A DNA stretch of 33,446 bases, from contig JBBBWG010002326.1 in the NCBI GenBank assembly GCA_037176905.1, forward strand, positions 1 through 33,446. Reading direction: 5' to 3'. Origin of the DNA: Azolla pinnata (lineage: Eukaryota > Streptophyta > Polypodiopsida > Salviniales > Salviniaceae). The position numbers were made by a program, and so were the translations under genes. Below, piece after piece: positions 1-8,781 of this stretch. The notes under the pieces are model-generated. The model searched no databases. It saw only the letters and a list, made by a program, of their open reading frames with translations, and was not told the DNA's origin. Position 1 is the stretch's first letter, and every line of letters starts with the position of its first letter.

Positions 1-1290
1 GTCCTCTGTTGGCGGAGTATCCAGCATGGCCTGAACGGCTCGAAATCGTAACAAAAAGTCCGCTACCGACTCCCCCGTTTGTTGCTGGAGCGAATAGTAT
101 TCCTTCAGCACTTCTGTCGGATCGATCATGACTTGGAAAAGTTCCAGGAACTTGTCCACCAGTTCCTGAAACGTTCCGATCGTGTTGATGTCTTGCTGCA
201 CGTAGCAGCGCACAGCTTGTCCCTCCAAGGACAGCTGGAACTCCACGATCATTGATTGCTCCCGTTCCATCAGAGACAATCCTTGCGTCCCATGATTGAC
301 GGCCCAGATGGACCGGAATTGCTTGACGTGTGCTGCTGCATCCGGGTGGTTGGAATATTTAGGGTAGGCGTACGACATGATGTCGTCTGCAAATGTCCGA
401 CGCTGATTCGTGGTTTTGTTGGGAACACCCGTTCCTTTCGGAACAGTCGGTGAACCGCCAACTACGACTGCTGCCGAAATTTCGAGTTCGTTCGAAATTT
501 CGATTTCTTGAGCGTCCGGGACGACCGAGGGTACGAGTCCATCCGTAACCTTCTCGGTTGGGTGCGACGAGGCCTCCTCAGCCGCGCTCCGTCCGGTGCT
601 GTTTGAGGGCGCGAATCCGTCCGCGATCTCCTCAGTTAAGTACGACGAGCCCTCCTCAGTCGTACGATGTTCGGAATGTGTCGAGCGCAGAAGTCCGTCT
701 CTGAACGCTTCGGCTGGGTATGACGAGGCCTCTTCAGCCGTACCCCGTTCGGAACTAGGGGACAAGCCTAGCCCCCGGGCTAGGTCTTCAAATCGGCACC
801 GGTCTTCCGCTGTCCGACTACGATCAGCAGGCGGTACGGATGCAATCCGTCGCGTCCGCAGCGCACTCTCCGAAACGATTGATTCCACGTCCGGAGTAGT
901 CGACTCGTCCTCTGAGTCGCTGCCTAGTCCTGAATACACGGTCCACCGACCGGTAAAAGATCCTTCGTCGCTGTCACTAACGATGTACGTCGCCCAAACC
1001 GTAGCCTGTGGTTTGATTCTAGCGTTGCTTTCCTCCGATTCACGCAGTACATTTTCCGCCGCTGCTTGGGCTCCGGCCGAAAACGACGGGTCCTAGGAAA
1101 TTATGCTTGCGGCCCTCCGCATGGCATTCGTTCCAGCGAACGTAACTCCCGCTCGGCGAACGCTAGAGCGTTGTGACGCTTGAGCGATGTCAGTGCGGTC
1201 CGCTGCACTGTTGGTCCGGGAAGCTAATGCTCGCGCTAAGGATCTTGTGATCCGCCGTGAGTCGGATATCGGGTCGTCCCTAGACGTCAT
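1..1290 (-). CDS. Ty3-type retrotransposon Gag, cut by the window edge, with one in-frame TAG
   Basis: Read on the minus strand, one frame stays open from the ATG at 1290-1288 to base 1, apart from a single TAG at 1095-1093 (codon 66). The first ~270 residues are acidic, Ser/Glu/Arg-rich and low in complexity. From about base 420 down the frame has a Gag capsid (Retrotrans_gag-like) character, for example KQFRSIWAVNHGTQ, VEFQLSLEGQAVRCYVQQD, TFQELVDKFLELFQV and QQTGESVADFLLRFRAVQAML. Gag packages the element RNA. The zinc knuckle and Pol would lie beyond base 1. The region is visibly richer in GC than the DNA that follows, and only one stop in ~1.3 kb suggests a young copy. The plus-strand frame at 596-1096 is its antisense shadow. 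The capsid call rests on motif resemblance; the subfamily is not identified. Confidence 0.8.
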
Positions 1291-1323
1291 CCATTCGAGA
1301 TTCTTCGGCTTGAATTCCAATTC

Positions 1324-1341
1324 AAGTCGTCGTGGTCGCCA
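1324..1341 (-). other. primer-binding-site-like sequence
   Basis: On the minus strand TGGCGACCACGACGACTT begins 6 bp inside the putative LTR end and ~35 bp before the Gag ATG. It starts with TGG, as expected for complementarity to a tRNA 3' CCA end. I cannot name the tRNA with confidence; a discriminator G followed by CCA is implied. Confidence 0.45.
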
Positions 1342-1347
1342 AAAGAG

Positions 1348-1580
1348 TGTTAGCCCTTCAGATAAAAGACTAAGACTTGGTCGTGGTTGAATACGAATGG
1401 AGAAAGAACCGTAAAGCTACGATTATCCGTAAATTCTTATTAGTACATTTATCCGATTATCCGTTGACTCCGTATTTCCGTAGACTCTGATTCGCTCACA
1501 TAAGACATAGAGAATGAAGAAGAAAAGATTGCGCAAAGCTCCTTAAACAGATTCTACTTCCGGACTGATTTCGGACAACA
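1348..1580 (-). repeat. putative short 5' LTR of the GC-rich Ty3 element
   Basis: The 233-bp segment lies upstream of the Gag frame and has TGTTG...TAACA ends, giving a TGTT/AACA terminal inverted repeat. The primer-site-like sequence follows it. Composition changes sharply to AT-rich just outside, after base 1580, as expected at an insertion edge. The second LTR would lie outside the window, so the ends are inferred from position and termini only. A target-site copy would include 1581-1585 (aagta). Confidence 0.5.
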
Positions 1581-1939
1581 AAGTATTATGTTACAATCAT
1601 GATGATTACACATGTAAAATAAATATTTACTTTATGAAAAATAAATTAGATGTATTTTATTCCTTCAAGATATTAAAATGTTGAGAATAGATAGTCGCAT
1701 ATGCAGACAATTTACCTCTCTTGTGAATTTTCGGATTATTTGTATGGTTGCGGCATATGTAGACAATTTATAGGTAGGTATACAACACAAAAAAATGGGG
1801 TAACAGAAAGGAAATATATTGTGATTGGAGAAGTTGCTCAATGCACGTTAAATCACAAATATATAACTAATTATTTCTAGGAAGAAGTTGTGTCTATGAC
1901 TGTATATATTTAATAAAAAAATGTCATGTACATAGGAAG
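1581..1939. other. AT-rich non-coding stretch with a short direct repeat
   Basis: No coding frame is supported. It contains two similar pieces, GCATATGCAGACAATTTA near 1697 and GCATATGTAGACAATTTA near 1753. The rest is AT-rich sequence with A-runs. Confidence 0.5.
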
Positions 1940-2094
1940 GTGAACAAAATGTCATGGACAGATACAGAAGAGTAGAACAGAGCTTGGTAAGGGCAGAAAA
2001 GATAAGTGAGAAAGGTCACAGAGCGCTTAGTCATCTCGCTTAACAACACATGCTAATTGTCAAAATTCAGAGGCATAGATGGACATAGGACACT

Positions 2095-2640
2095 TACCTT
2101 GATGTAACCAATAGAGTTTGGTGCAGGCTGTTTGGCATCGGTCTGTATCCCCAAATGTTGCTTCGAACTCTGCCAAATAAGTAGGAACATTTTGTAGAAG
2201 TGGTGATGATGTTTTTACCAATGGTGCGAACTAGGCTTATGCAACTCCAAAGAGAAGGGTCGCAATGCAACCAACTTGACGAAAGTCATTCGAATATCAT
2301 TGCGGTTGTAATTAGATAATAAGCTTGATCTGATTTATAAACCCTCAAAAGCGCACCCCCATGCCATCGAACTTGTTAGGCAAACTAGCCTTGGGCTCTA
2401 ATCTTGTAGTGGGATGGAGAGGAGTTTTACAAAAGGTTGATGAGGGACCAAATGCTACAGGGAGAAGATTTGTTGATGTAAGAGGAGAGTTGGTTTTTCT
2501 TCCTCAAGTTCCATCGGCATTCCACTTTGAAGCTTACGCAACGATTCCCAAAGGTTGTTACTCTCAAGTTGAAGGTGATGCATGGCTTTAATAAATTGAT
2601 TGAATCTCTCGGTAGAATCCAATTTGTTGAAGCTTGGGAA
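2095..2640 (-). pseudogene. chromovirus Gag remnant
   Basis: Minus-strand translation gives a leader of coiled-coil type (QLESNNLWESLRKLQS), then, across frameshifts and stops, NKFDGMGVRF near 2385-2355, NQIKLIIQLQPQ near 2330-2300, and residues that match the GLxGTLLxGxALAWFAPL region of plant chromovirus Gag near 2260-2210, followed by LAEFEATFGDTD near 2180-2140. The same motifs are present in the larger chromovirus at 13131-13576 of this window. Several frame breaks make it non-functional. Confidence 0.65.
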
Positions 2641-2781
2641 ATGGGAATGTGAACAAATTGTCACAAATAGATACAAAAGAGCAGAACAGAGCTAGGTAAC
2701 GGTAGAAGAGATAAGTAAGAAGAAGGTAAATGAAGCTTAGTATTGATTTCGTGACTGGTGTTTGCCTTGATTGGGACCCTT

Positions 2782-2790
2782 GTATTTATG
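2782..2790 (-). promoter_or_regulatory. TATA-like box of the HSE-bearing LTR
   Basis: The minus strand reads GCATAAATACA here, about 55 bp downstream of the heat-shock-element array and about 140 bp upstream of the Gag remnant. Transcription would be expected to start near 2750-2760. Assignment is by position and motif only. Confidence 0.45.
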
Positions 2791-2842
2791 CAATTCCAGA
2801 TCTCTTGCATGCAAGATGAGGCTTAAGAAGAGGGATGCATGC

Positions 2843-2877
2843 AGAAGCTTCTAGAAAGTTCCAAAACTTTCTGGAAC
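2843..2877. promoter_or_regulatory. seven-unit heat shock element array
   Basis: Seven contiguous 5-bp units alternate nGAAn and nTTCn without loss of register: AGAAG, CTTCT, AGAAA, GTTCC, AAAAC (degenerate, G to A), TTTCT, GGAAC. Such alternating units are the binding site of trimeric heat shock factors. Six of seven units are perfect. The array sits at the 5' edge of a putative LTR, upstream of a TATA-like box and a Gag remnant on the minus strand, a layout like heat-activated retrotransposons such as Arabidopsis ONSEN. The motif is seen directly; heat response is inferred. Confidence 0.8.
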
Positions 2878-2878
2878 A

Positions 2879-3554
2879 TCTCAAAGGGATATTAACTTTA
2901 TATGTATTGGCATCTATATCATCATCATCATTGCGTAAAGAATAGGTAATATTGCGTAAAAAAAGAAGCATTTCAAATATTCCCTCAGATATTACAAGAA
3001 ATCATCAATTTTTATCTTATGTTTCAAAAGACTTTGATACTGGTGTCAAATAATTTAGAAAAGAGCCCAAAAATATAGCAATTTGTAACACAAAAATCTT
3101 CGCAAATTTGATTTTTGCCAAAAAAACTTTAAAATTTTTAATATACGTATATGATAATAATGAATTAAATCAGTTGAGTTAACATTCAACAGTAAATATA
3201 GAGCCACCATGATCAATACATTTAATGAATTTGACTATAGAACAAAATTTATCAAGACTTTTTATTAGAGATATATTAAGAAATATATGAAAAAATATAA
3301 TAATTACATAAATTTATCGTTTAAAAAGATAATACAATGAGGTATATAATAATAAAAACAATAATACAATTGTTTTCACAAAATTGTAATATTATAGCTC
3401 AATTTTCTCAATTAGAACCATATATTCACATATTTACACTTTTCATCTTTAGCTTCTCCTTGATCATTTGTTGGCTAGGTCAATTCAGAACATCCACTTG
3501 GGTAGTACAAGAGAAAATTATTTGTATAAAAATATATGTAAATAATATTTATAT
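2879..3554. other. AT-rich non-coding DNA
   Basis: Low-complexity AT-rich sequence with A/T runs. The open frame starting near 3337 is Ile/Phe-rich, shows no domain and is best explained by base composition. No gene is supported. Confidence 0.6.
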
Positions 3555-3559
3555 TAACA

Positions 3560-3640
3560 ATATAGTGTGTTGGTTAAGTTATTGGGTTGTTAAAGCAAAG
3601 GTCATGGGTTTGACTTTTATTATGTTTATTTTTTATAGAA
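3560..3640 (+). repeat. tRNA-like SINE head, plus orientation
   Basis: TAGTGTGTTGGTTAAG at ~3562 resembles a pol III A box. ATGGGTTTGACTTTTATT at ~3605 resembles a B box about 42 bp downstream. No acceptor or cloverleaf pairing is visible, so it looks tRNA-derived rather than a tRNA gene. Confidence 0.35.
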
Positions 3641-3689
3641 ATAAATGGCTTTACTCAAAATTGACTTTTTCTAGCAATTGAAAGTTTAG

Positions 3690-3808
3690 GTTTTACATTC
3701 ATTAAGTCAAGATTTGTATGATCAAGAGCCTGAAACCTTCGATTTCTATAAGTCAATGTTGTGTATTAAAGCAATAAATTTCTATAACAACTTAACCAAC
3801 ACGCTATA
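3690..3808 (-). repeat. tRNA-like SINE head, minus orientation, facing the first
   Basis: The reverse strand begins TAGCGTGTTGGTTAAGTTG, nearly the same A-box region as the plus copy at 3562. A weaker B-box-like GAAGGTTTCAGGCTC follows near 3740. The two copies converge on one another. Divergence and internal length differ, so both are old. Confidence 0.35.
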
Positions 3809-3844
3809 ATAATACTTTATAAAAACATATAGCCCATCCCTTGC

Positions 3845-4185
3845 TACCCAAGTTGATGCACCGCATCGACCTCGACTGGCCACATTGACCTCGATAACAT
3901 TTGGCCACTGTTTGCAGGCCAAGTCGATGTAGAACATCGAGTTGGCCGGCCATCAATGGCCAAAAGCTGGCCAAGTCGATGTGGTGCATCGATTTGGGCA
4001 ACAAGGGATGGCCAAAAGTTGGCGAAGTCGATGTGCCGCATTGACCTGGCCATCAATGGCCAAAAGCTGGCCAAGTCGATGTGGCACATCGACTTGGGCA
4101 ACAAGGGATGGCCAAAAGTTGGCGAAGTTGATGTGCCACATCAACCTGGCCTGCGGATAATGGCCAAAAGCTAGCTAGGTCGATG
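3845..4185. repeat. satellite-like tandem repeat, 100-bp unit
   Basis: Two complete 100-bp units (3948-4047 and 4048-4147) are about 93% alike by eye, with partial copies on either side. Each unit is a dimer of ~50-bp half units, each with GGCCAAAAG(C/T)TGG followed by a 19-bp palindrome (9-1-9). Palindromes lie at 3975-3993, 4027-4045, 4075-4093 and 4127-4145, with weaker ones at 3852-3870 and 3923-3940. All open frames here are by-products of the repeat. The GC content contrasts with the AT-rich surroundings. Confidence 0.85.
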
Positions 4186-4189
4186 CGGA

Positions 4190-5930
4190 TGATCTTTCTA
4201 TATATTAGGAATGTCATTATTTGCTAACACCACTAGTGTTTTTAGAATCTTGTAAATTACTGAAGTTTTGAAGTGGTTCTCTAATACTTTTTTCATAAAT
4301 TATATAAATATATGGAATTTGAAGATTTTTATAAATTGACATTGTAAATTTTTAAGATTTTAATAAAATGTAAAGTATTTAGGTACTTTTTAAATATTCA
4401 TTGAGAATCTTAAAAGAGAAAATGAAATATTACCCGTTCTTTATGCAAACGTATCACTTAAAATTTGTTTAAGGAAATATTATATTGATTTGTGATCTAT
4501 TGATTTGTTTAAGGAAATTTGAATGCATTAACAATGAAGGTCTCTGTTGAAGAAGCTAAATCTGTGGCATTCGCAAATAATGTGGATGAACAGATCACTT
4601 GCTTTTGTCATTTTCTTCTGCATCCCTTTCCTCTCTCTACATCTCTAGGTTTTCATACAAATGCACAATGGATGATGATAATGCACCAATATGTTTCGAT
4701 ATTCATTGAGTGACTGGTTTCAACATAAACCTACATTAACATTACTGAGTGGTGATATAATTTTTGTTTTCCACTCAAGGTTCAAGGTCACAAATATAAT
4801 AAAACACAACAATATGATGTTCTGGTAATATCAATTTAAAGGCCATTGTGGCACCATCATAATCACATATGCATGTCTATTTGTATGTGTTTGTATGTAC
4901 CTAACCAATGCTCCTGTCTTGGCTGTCGTAAAGCTAGAATTATAACTACAAGATATACCTTTATGCTGTCGGAATTGAATATGAAACGGACATGAAATAT
5001 GTATATGTATGTATTCCCCCCATAAAGGAATCAACTATGATAGATATATAGCTCTTCATAAAATATTAGTAATACTTGCGATATAATTTAATATAGCTGG
5101 CGTATGTCAACTTCAAAGCATTGTGAGGTTCAAGGCGGACAACATATGTAGATGTAATAAGCTCCTTGGCAGCTAGTTCTCTACCTTGAAATGAAAGATG
5201 TAATCATTTTCAATTGTCTTGGTTTGTGTGGATGCATGATTGATTGCATTCGCATTGTGGCAACCAATATACAATATATGCTATTATAATTGCAATGCAA
5301 TTTGTTGGTAGTAATTCTATTTTTCTATAGGTTGCACATATTAGAATGAGTTGTACTTGAATGCTGTTGAGCCTCACGATCTCCAATTCCCAAGGCTAAT
5401 ATATATATTCACCGAGTTAGTCATATGTATTTAAATATATATCATGAGTCCCATGTGTGTGTATTGGGGGGGGGGGGGAGCACAACCAAATTACATATCT
5501 ATCATTTACATCCGACATGATAGATGGATAGAGATATATTTCATTGTATGGTTAGATTAGATTATACGAGGATTAGATAGCCTCAAGATAAGATCAAATG
5601 AGGAGCTCAAGATTGTGAACATTCATATTAACGGTGGTTTTCTGTCCTTCCGATGGCAATTGGTTCCTCTTTTTGGCCTGTGTGTGAGTAATAAAATATA
5701 TGTCAAACATTTTTTGTACTCCATATTAGGTAATTAGACATTTGCATTGTTAGATACATACAAATTTTTTCTCAAACGTGGTGAAATGGGACAAAGAGCA
5801 CAAACATAGATGAGGAGCAAGCTTGAATTAATAAGGACAGGCACATAGACAAACAGGGAACATTCTCCAAAGTAGCCTACTAATGGGTCTATGAGGAACT
5901 CACACTGGAATGTAGACGGTCTTAATAGCA
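4190..5930. other. AT-rich intergenic DNA, no gene seen
   Basis: There is no supported gene on either strand. Frames near 4519 and 4831 are short and have no recognisable motif. A run of about 13 G lies near 5467-5480. The rest is AT-rich with ATATAT tracts, plausibly very old transposon debris. Confidence 0.6.
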
Positions 5931-5939
5931 TTCAGGAAA

Positions 5940-6120
5940 TATGTGTCACTAAGCGATAATATTTTTGATGTGTTGCTAACAATGTCACTTAGTGACATGC
6001 TAATAAAATTAGTTATGAACCTACACTAGAAGGTGTTGCTACACGATGCCTTTCTGTGTGCATGCACATTTGAAAAAACAGGGCATCACTAGGTGATGCA
6101 AAAATTGTATTGTAAAAAAC
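5940..6120. repeat. cluster of small palindromes around CACTA/CACTTAGTG cores
   Basis: Short inverted repeats recur: GTCACTTAGTGAC near 5985, GCATCACTAGGTGATGC near 6083, and GTGTCACTAAGCGAT near 5942, with CACTAGAAGGTGTTGC near 6024. They resemble subterminal sequence of a DNA transposon, but no matching pair of termini was found. Confidence 0.4.
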
Positions 6121-6239
6121 AATTGTCATTCATGAGGGAAATAGAAGTGAAACCTACCCACTTCTGCTGCATCTTATTTGCACGTACTGGTCATCTACTA
6201 TAGTTGCTGCTTGTCTACACTGTCTCATGTTCATCTTCT

Positions 6240-6978
6240 GCCAACGCGTCTAAAGTCATGGTAAACAATGCGTCTAAAGTCATGGCCAATATGTAGGAAA
6301 TCGTTTTGCAACAACTTCGCGGTAAAAATCATGTCTAAAAGTGCGTCAAACAGAGCATCAACAAGTGCATCAACACTCGCATCTATACACTCGACTATTC
6401 TCATATAAAAAATGTAGTAAAAAGTGCGTCAAGGTGGCTGAAAAAACTTGTGTCAATGTTGCGTCTATTCTCATGGTAAACAACGTGTCAAAATCACAAA
6501 AATAGTTTGCATCTATAACTGCGTCAAAACTTCTGGCTAGAAGAGCGTTATAGATGCGTCAACCTTGTGGTAAACAGAGCATCAAATAGTCTTATTTAGT
6601 CGTGTGAAAATGCCCGTTTACACTTGCGTCAAAATATGCGTCTATGCTAGCATCAAAGGAGTGTCTAATCTCGCCTGTAAAAGGTGCGCCAAATTGGCTA
6701 TAATTTATCACGGCAAAACATGCGTCTATAGTTGTGGCAACATGGGCATCAAAGCATTGCAGTAAAATGGGCGGCAAACTAGCACAAAATACTTGTGTCA
6801 ACTACATGTCTAAATTCGTGTCTAATCTCGCATCTATATGCGCAGCAAAGTCACGGTAAACCTTGCACTAAAGGTCGTAGCTACTTTGATACGATTTTTA
6901 AAACAATTTCCCGCGACATAGATGCATCGCGTCTACATTGCGACAAACAGTCATGGTAAACAACCCAATACCTTGTAC
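6240..6978. repeat. CACTA-like subterminal repeat region, copy A
   Basis: An array of degenerate GCGTCTA, GCGTCAAA and (C/T)GGTAAAC motifs, dozens of times over ~700 bp, ends in ACCCAATACCTTGTA at ~6965-6978. The reverse complement of the intact terminus in copy C begins CACTACAAGGTATTGG, the start expected of a CACTA (EnSpm) transposon. Repeated short motifs next to the terminus fit CACTA subterminal regions, where the transposase binds. Copy A's last bases are decayed. No transposase coding is seen. Confidence 0.5.
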
Positions 6979-7069
6979 TATTTATTTGAGAGAGTTGAAC
7001 TAGCCCTTTTGAAACAATTAAGTGGTCTACCCAATAATACATCTACTAAATTTGATATAAAACATCTAT

Positions 7070-7322
7070 ATATAGAACAATGTATGTGTATACATCTAAA
7101 TATACATTTATATATATACATGAATATATTAATATTTATGCGTATATATATGTATGTATGCATATACAAGAGAATATAAAGCAAATATGTACATTATAGG
7201 TGAGCATGCATTTATGTATGCATATATAGGTGAATATGTATGTATGTATGAATGTATAGATGAATATGCTAGTAATGATAAATATGTATGTATATATGTA
7301 TATACAGATAAATCAACGTATA
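7070..7322 (+). repeat. AT-rich minisatellite (ATGTATGCATATA-type units)
   Basis: Imperfect ~28-30-bp units built on GTATGTATGCATATA and GGTGAATATG follow one another. Overlapping open frames on both strands here are repeat artefacts. Related arrays recur at 7740-8100 and 8960-10000. Confidence 0.7.
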
Positions 7323-7420
7323 CAAGAGGAGACAGATAAGTAAGAAATGAAAATATCCCAAATGAATAGTCTGAGACAGGAATCTTGTATAAATAAGCAG
7401 TGCGGGCTTGAGTTTCTCAC
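7323..7420 (+). promoter_or_regulatory. TATA-containing repeat module, copy 1
   Basis: The module runs from AGAGGAGACAGATAAGTAAG to a TATA-like CTTGTATAAATAAGCAG and GGGCTTGAGTTTCTCA. It is nearly the same as 10007-10110, and its 3' part recurs degenerately at 8104-8145. TATAAATA followed by a short CAGTG(A/C)GGGCTTGA stretch looks like a transposon promoter or LTR U3/R. Function is inferred. Confidence 0.45.
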
Positions 7421-7686
7421 GTATATATACGCGACAATACTTGTGTATATACTCATGTATATACTTGTGTATATACTTATGATAAAATTCGCATATATAC
7501 GTTCGTATATACTCGCGTATATACTCGTGGAAATACTCACGTATATATGTGCGGTAATACTCACGGTAAAACTTGCAGCAAAGTTTTTATGTCGTTTGCC
7601 GCGAGTTTTGCTTCGACTTTTTATAAACGTTTTTAGATTAAATTTCGTGGCAAAACTCACGGCAAACTGACCAATACCTTATAGTG
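7421..7686. repeat. CACTA-like subterminal repeat region, copy B
   Basis: Alternating (C/A)TCGCGTATATACTCGTG-type units give way to CGGTAAAACTTGCAGCAAAG and TTTGCCGCGAGTTTTG. The segment ends with GACCAATACCTTATAGTG at 7686, one base different from copy C's terminus. The open frames at 7313-7660 and 7347-7670 are repeat artefacts. Confidence 0.5.
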
Positions 7687-7739
7687 TCGGTCAAACATAC
7701 AATTGTGTAATATATATTTGATCTTCCGTATTATGATCC

Positions 7740-8103
7740 AAAATGTTCAATATCCATGTATCTATCAATATTATATAGCTCAATATGTGTCTATACATTT
7801 GCATATACATATACATCTACATCTACATGTAACTATACATGAATATATGAATGTTTGTGTATATGTCCGTATGTATACATATGTATATATACATATACAG
7901 GTGAATATACATGTATGTATGCATATACAGGTGCATATACATGTAACTATCAATGTACAAGTGAATATACATGTATGTACGCATATATAGGTGGATATGC
8001 AATGTATATATGCATATACAAATGAATCTGCATCTATCTATCCATATACAAGTGGATATGCATGTATATATTGATGAATATGTAAGTATTCTTGCTTGTA
8101 AAG
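7740..8103 (+). repeat. AT-rich minisatellite
   Basis: Units such as GTATGCATATACAGGTG and AATATACATGTATGTA repeat with a period of about 28-30 bp, for example near 7895, 7920, 7965 and 7990. It is homologous to the arrays at 7070 and 8960. Confidence 0.7.
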
Positions 8104-8145
8104 ATAAATATCCCTGTATGTATGCAGTGAGGGCTTCAATTTCTC

Positions 8146-8780
8146 ATCCATCTTCAAAACCTTTTGTTCTAGAAGCTGAGGCATAAGATTTTGCATTGGG
8201 GAGTGTATTATCGCAAGTCAAAGAAGATGGATGTGTACATCCTATTGCACTTCATTCACGAAAGTTCGAAGCTGCAGAAAGCAACTATGAAGTTCATAAC
8301 AAAGAGCTTCTATCTATTGTAGACTCTTTCGAGCAATGGCGTCACCTCCTTGAAGGTTCTTCCCACTAAATTGTAGTTTACAATGATCATAAGAATCTTA
8401 CGTATTTCTAAAATGCCCTAGTGTTAAATTGTTGTCAAGTTTTTTGGACCCAATTTTTGAATCGTAATGGAAAGGTTTGTGTTCCGGATCTCCCAAAGGT
8501 TAAAAAGAAAATTTTGTATGAGTGCCATGACGCACTCTCGGTTGGGCATCCTGGAATATATCGAACACTCGTTCTTATGTCTATCAATTTTTCTGGAATC
8601 ACGATGTTCAAACATACGTTGTTAAATGTTTGCAATGTCAGATAAACAAGGCTAAGCAGCTTAAAGTTGTTGGTCTTTTACATCCACTAGATATTCCTAA
8701 TAACAAATGGGAAAGTATATCTATGGATTTTATTATTAGTCTACCTCAGACACAACGAGGTCATGACTGCATATTTGTCG
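8146..8780 (+). pseudogene. Ty3/chromovirus pol fragment (RNase H to integrase N-terminus)
   Basis: Plus-strand translation gives RNase H motifs (FALGSVLSQVKEDG, ALHSRKFEAAESNYEVHNKE, EQWRHLLEGSSH, VYNDHKNLTYF) to about 8410. An integrase zinc-binding region follows (YECHDALSVGHPGIYRTL; CNVRQINKAK) and then the start of the integrase core (WESISMDFIISLPQTQRGHDC) near 8710-8775. In-frame stops (for example near 8187 and 8370) and a frame change break it. The sequence stops inside the core, where an LTR fragment in the other orientation begins. The RNase H portion is close to 12345-12595 on the other strand. Confidence 0.8.
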
Positions 8781-8781
8781 C

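Larger units (their letters stand above)
1940..2878 (-). mobile_element. decayed Ty3 chromovirus fragment: LTR, Gag remnant, second LTR remnant
   Basis: On the minus strand the order is a putative 231-bp LTR (2878-2648, TGTTCC...TTCACA), a Gag remnant (about 2640-2095), and a second copy of the LTR's 3' half (about 2045-1940). The two LTR portions share the stretch from the TTACTTATC region through GCTCTGTTCT to TTTGTTCAC at roughly 80% by eye, about 708 bp apart in the same orientation. Pol is absent and the second LTR lacks its U3 part, so the element is deleted and truncated. Between LTR 3' ends and flanks no clean target duplication is visible. Confidence 0.55.

Noticed and set aside
596..1096. 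166-codon plus-strand open frame
   Set aside because: It is antisense to the Gag frame, has Ser/Arg-rich composition expected of a mirror of a GC-rich coding strand, and has no motif.
3337..3681. 114-codon Ile/Phe-rich frame that looks membrane-like
   Set aside because: AT-rich composition alone gives such residues; no start context, no domain, and the SINE head overlaps its end.
3804..4174. Overlapping open frames on both strands
   Set aside because: They are translations of the 100-bp satellite; open frames arise because the unit lacks stops.
7313..7670. Long open frames on both strands (115 and 107 codons), and similar ones at 10244-10581
   Set aside because: They are translated subterminal tandem repeats (Tyr/Ile/Ala/Ser periodicity) on both strands at once.
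6922..8186. CRISPR-like regular repeats
   Set aside because: Units are contiguous and degenerate with no unique spacers, and the host is a plant.
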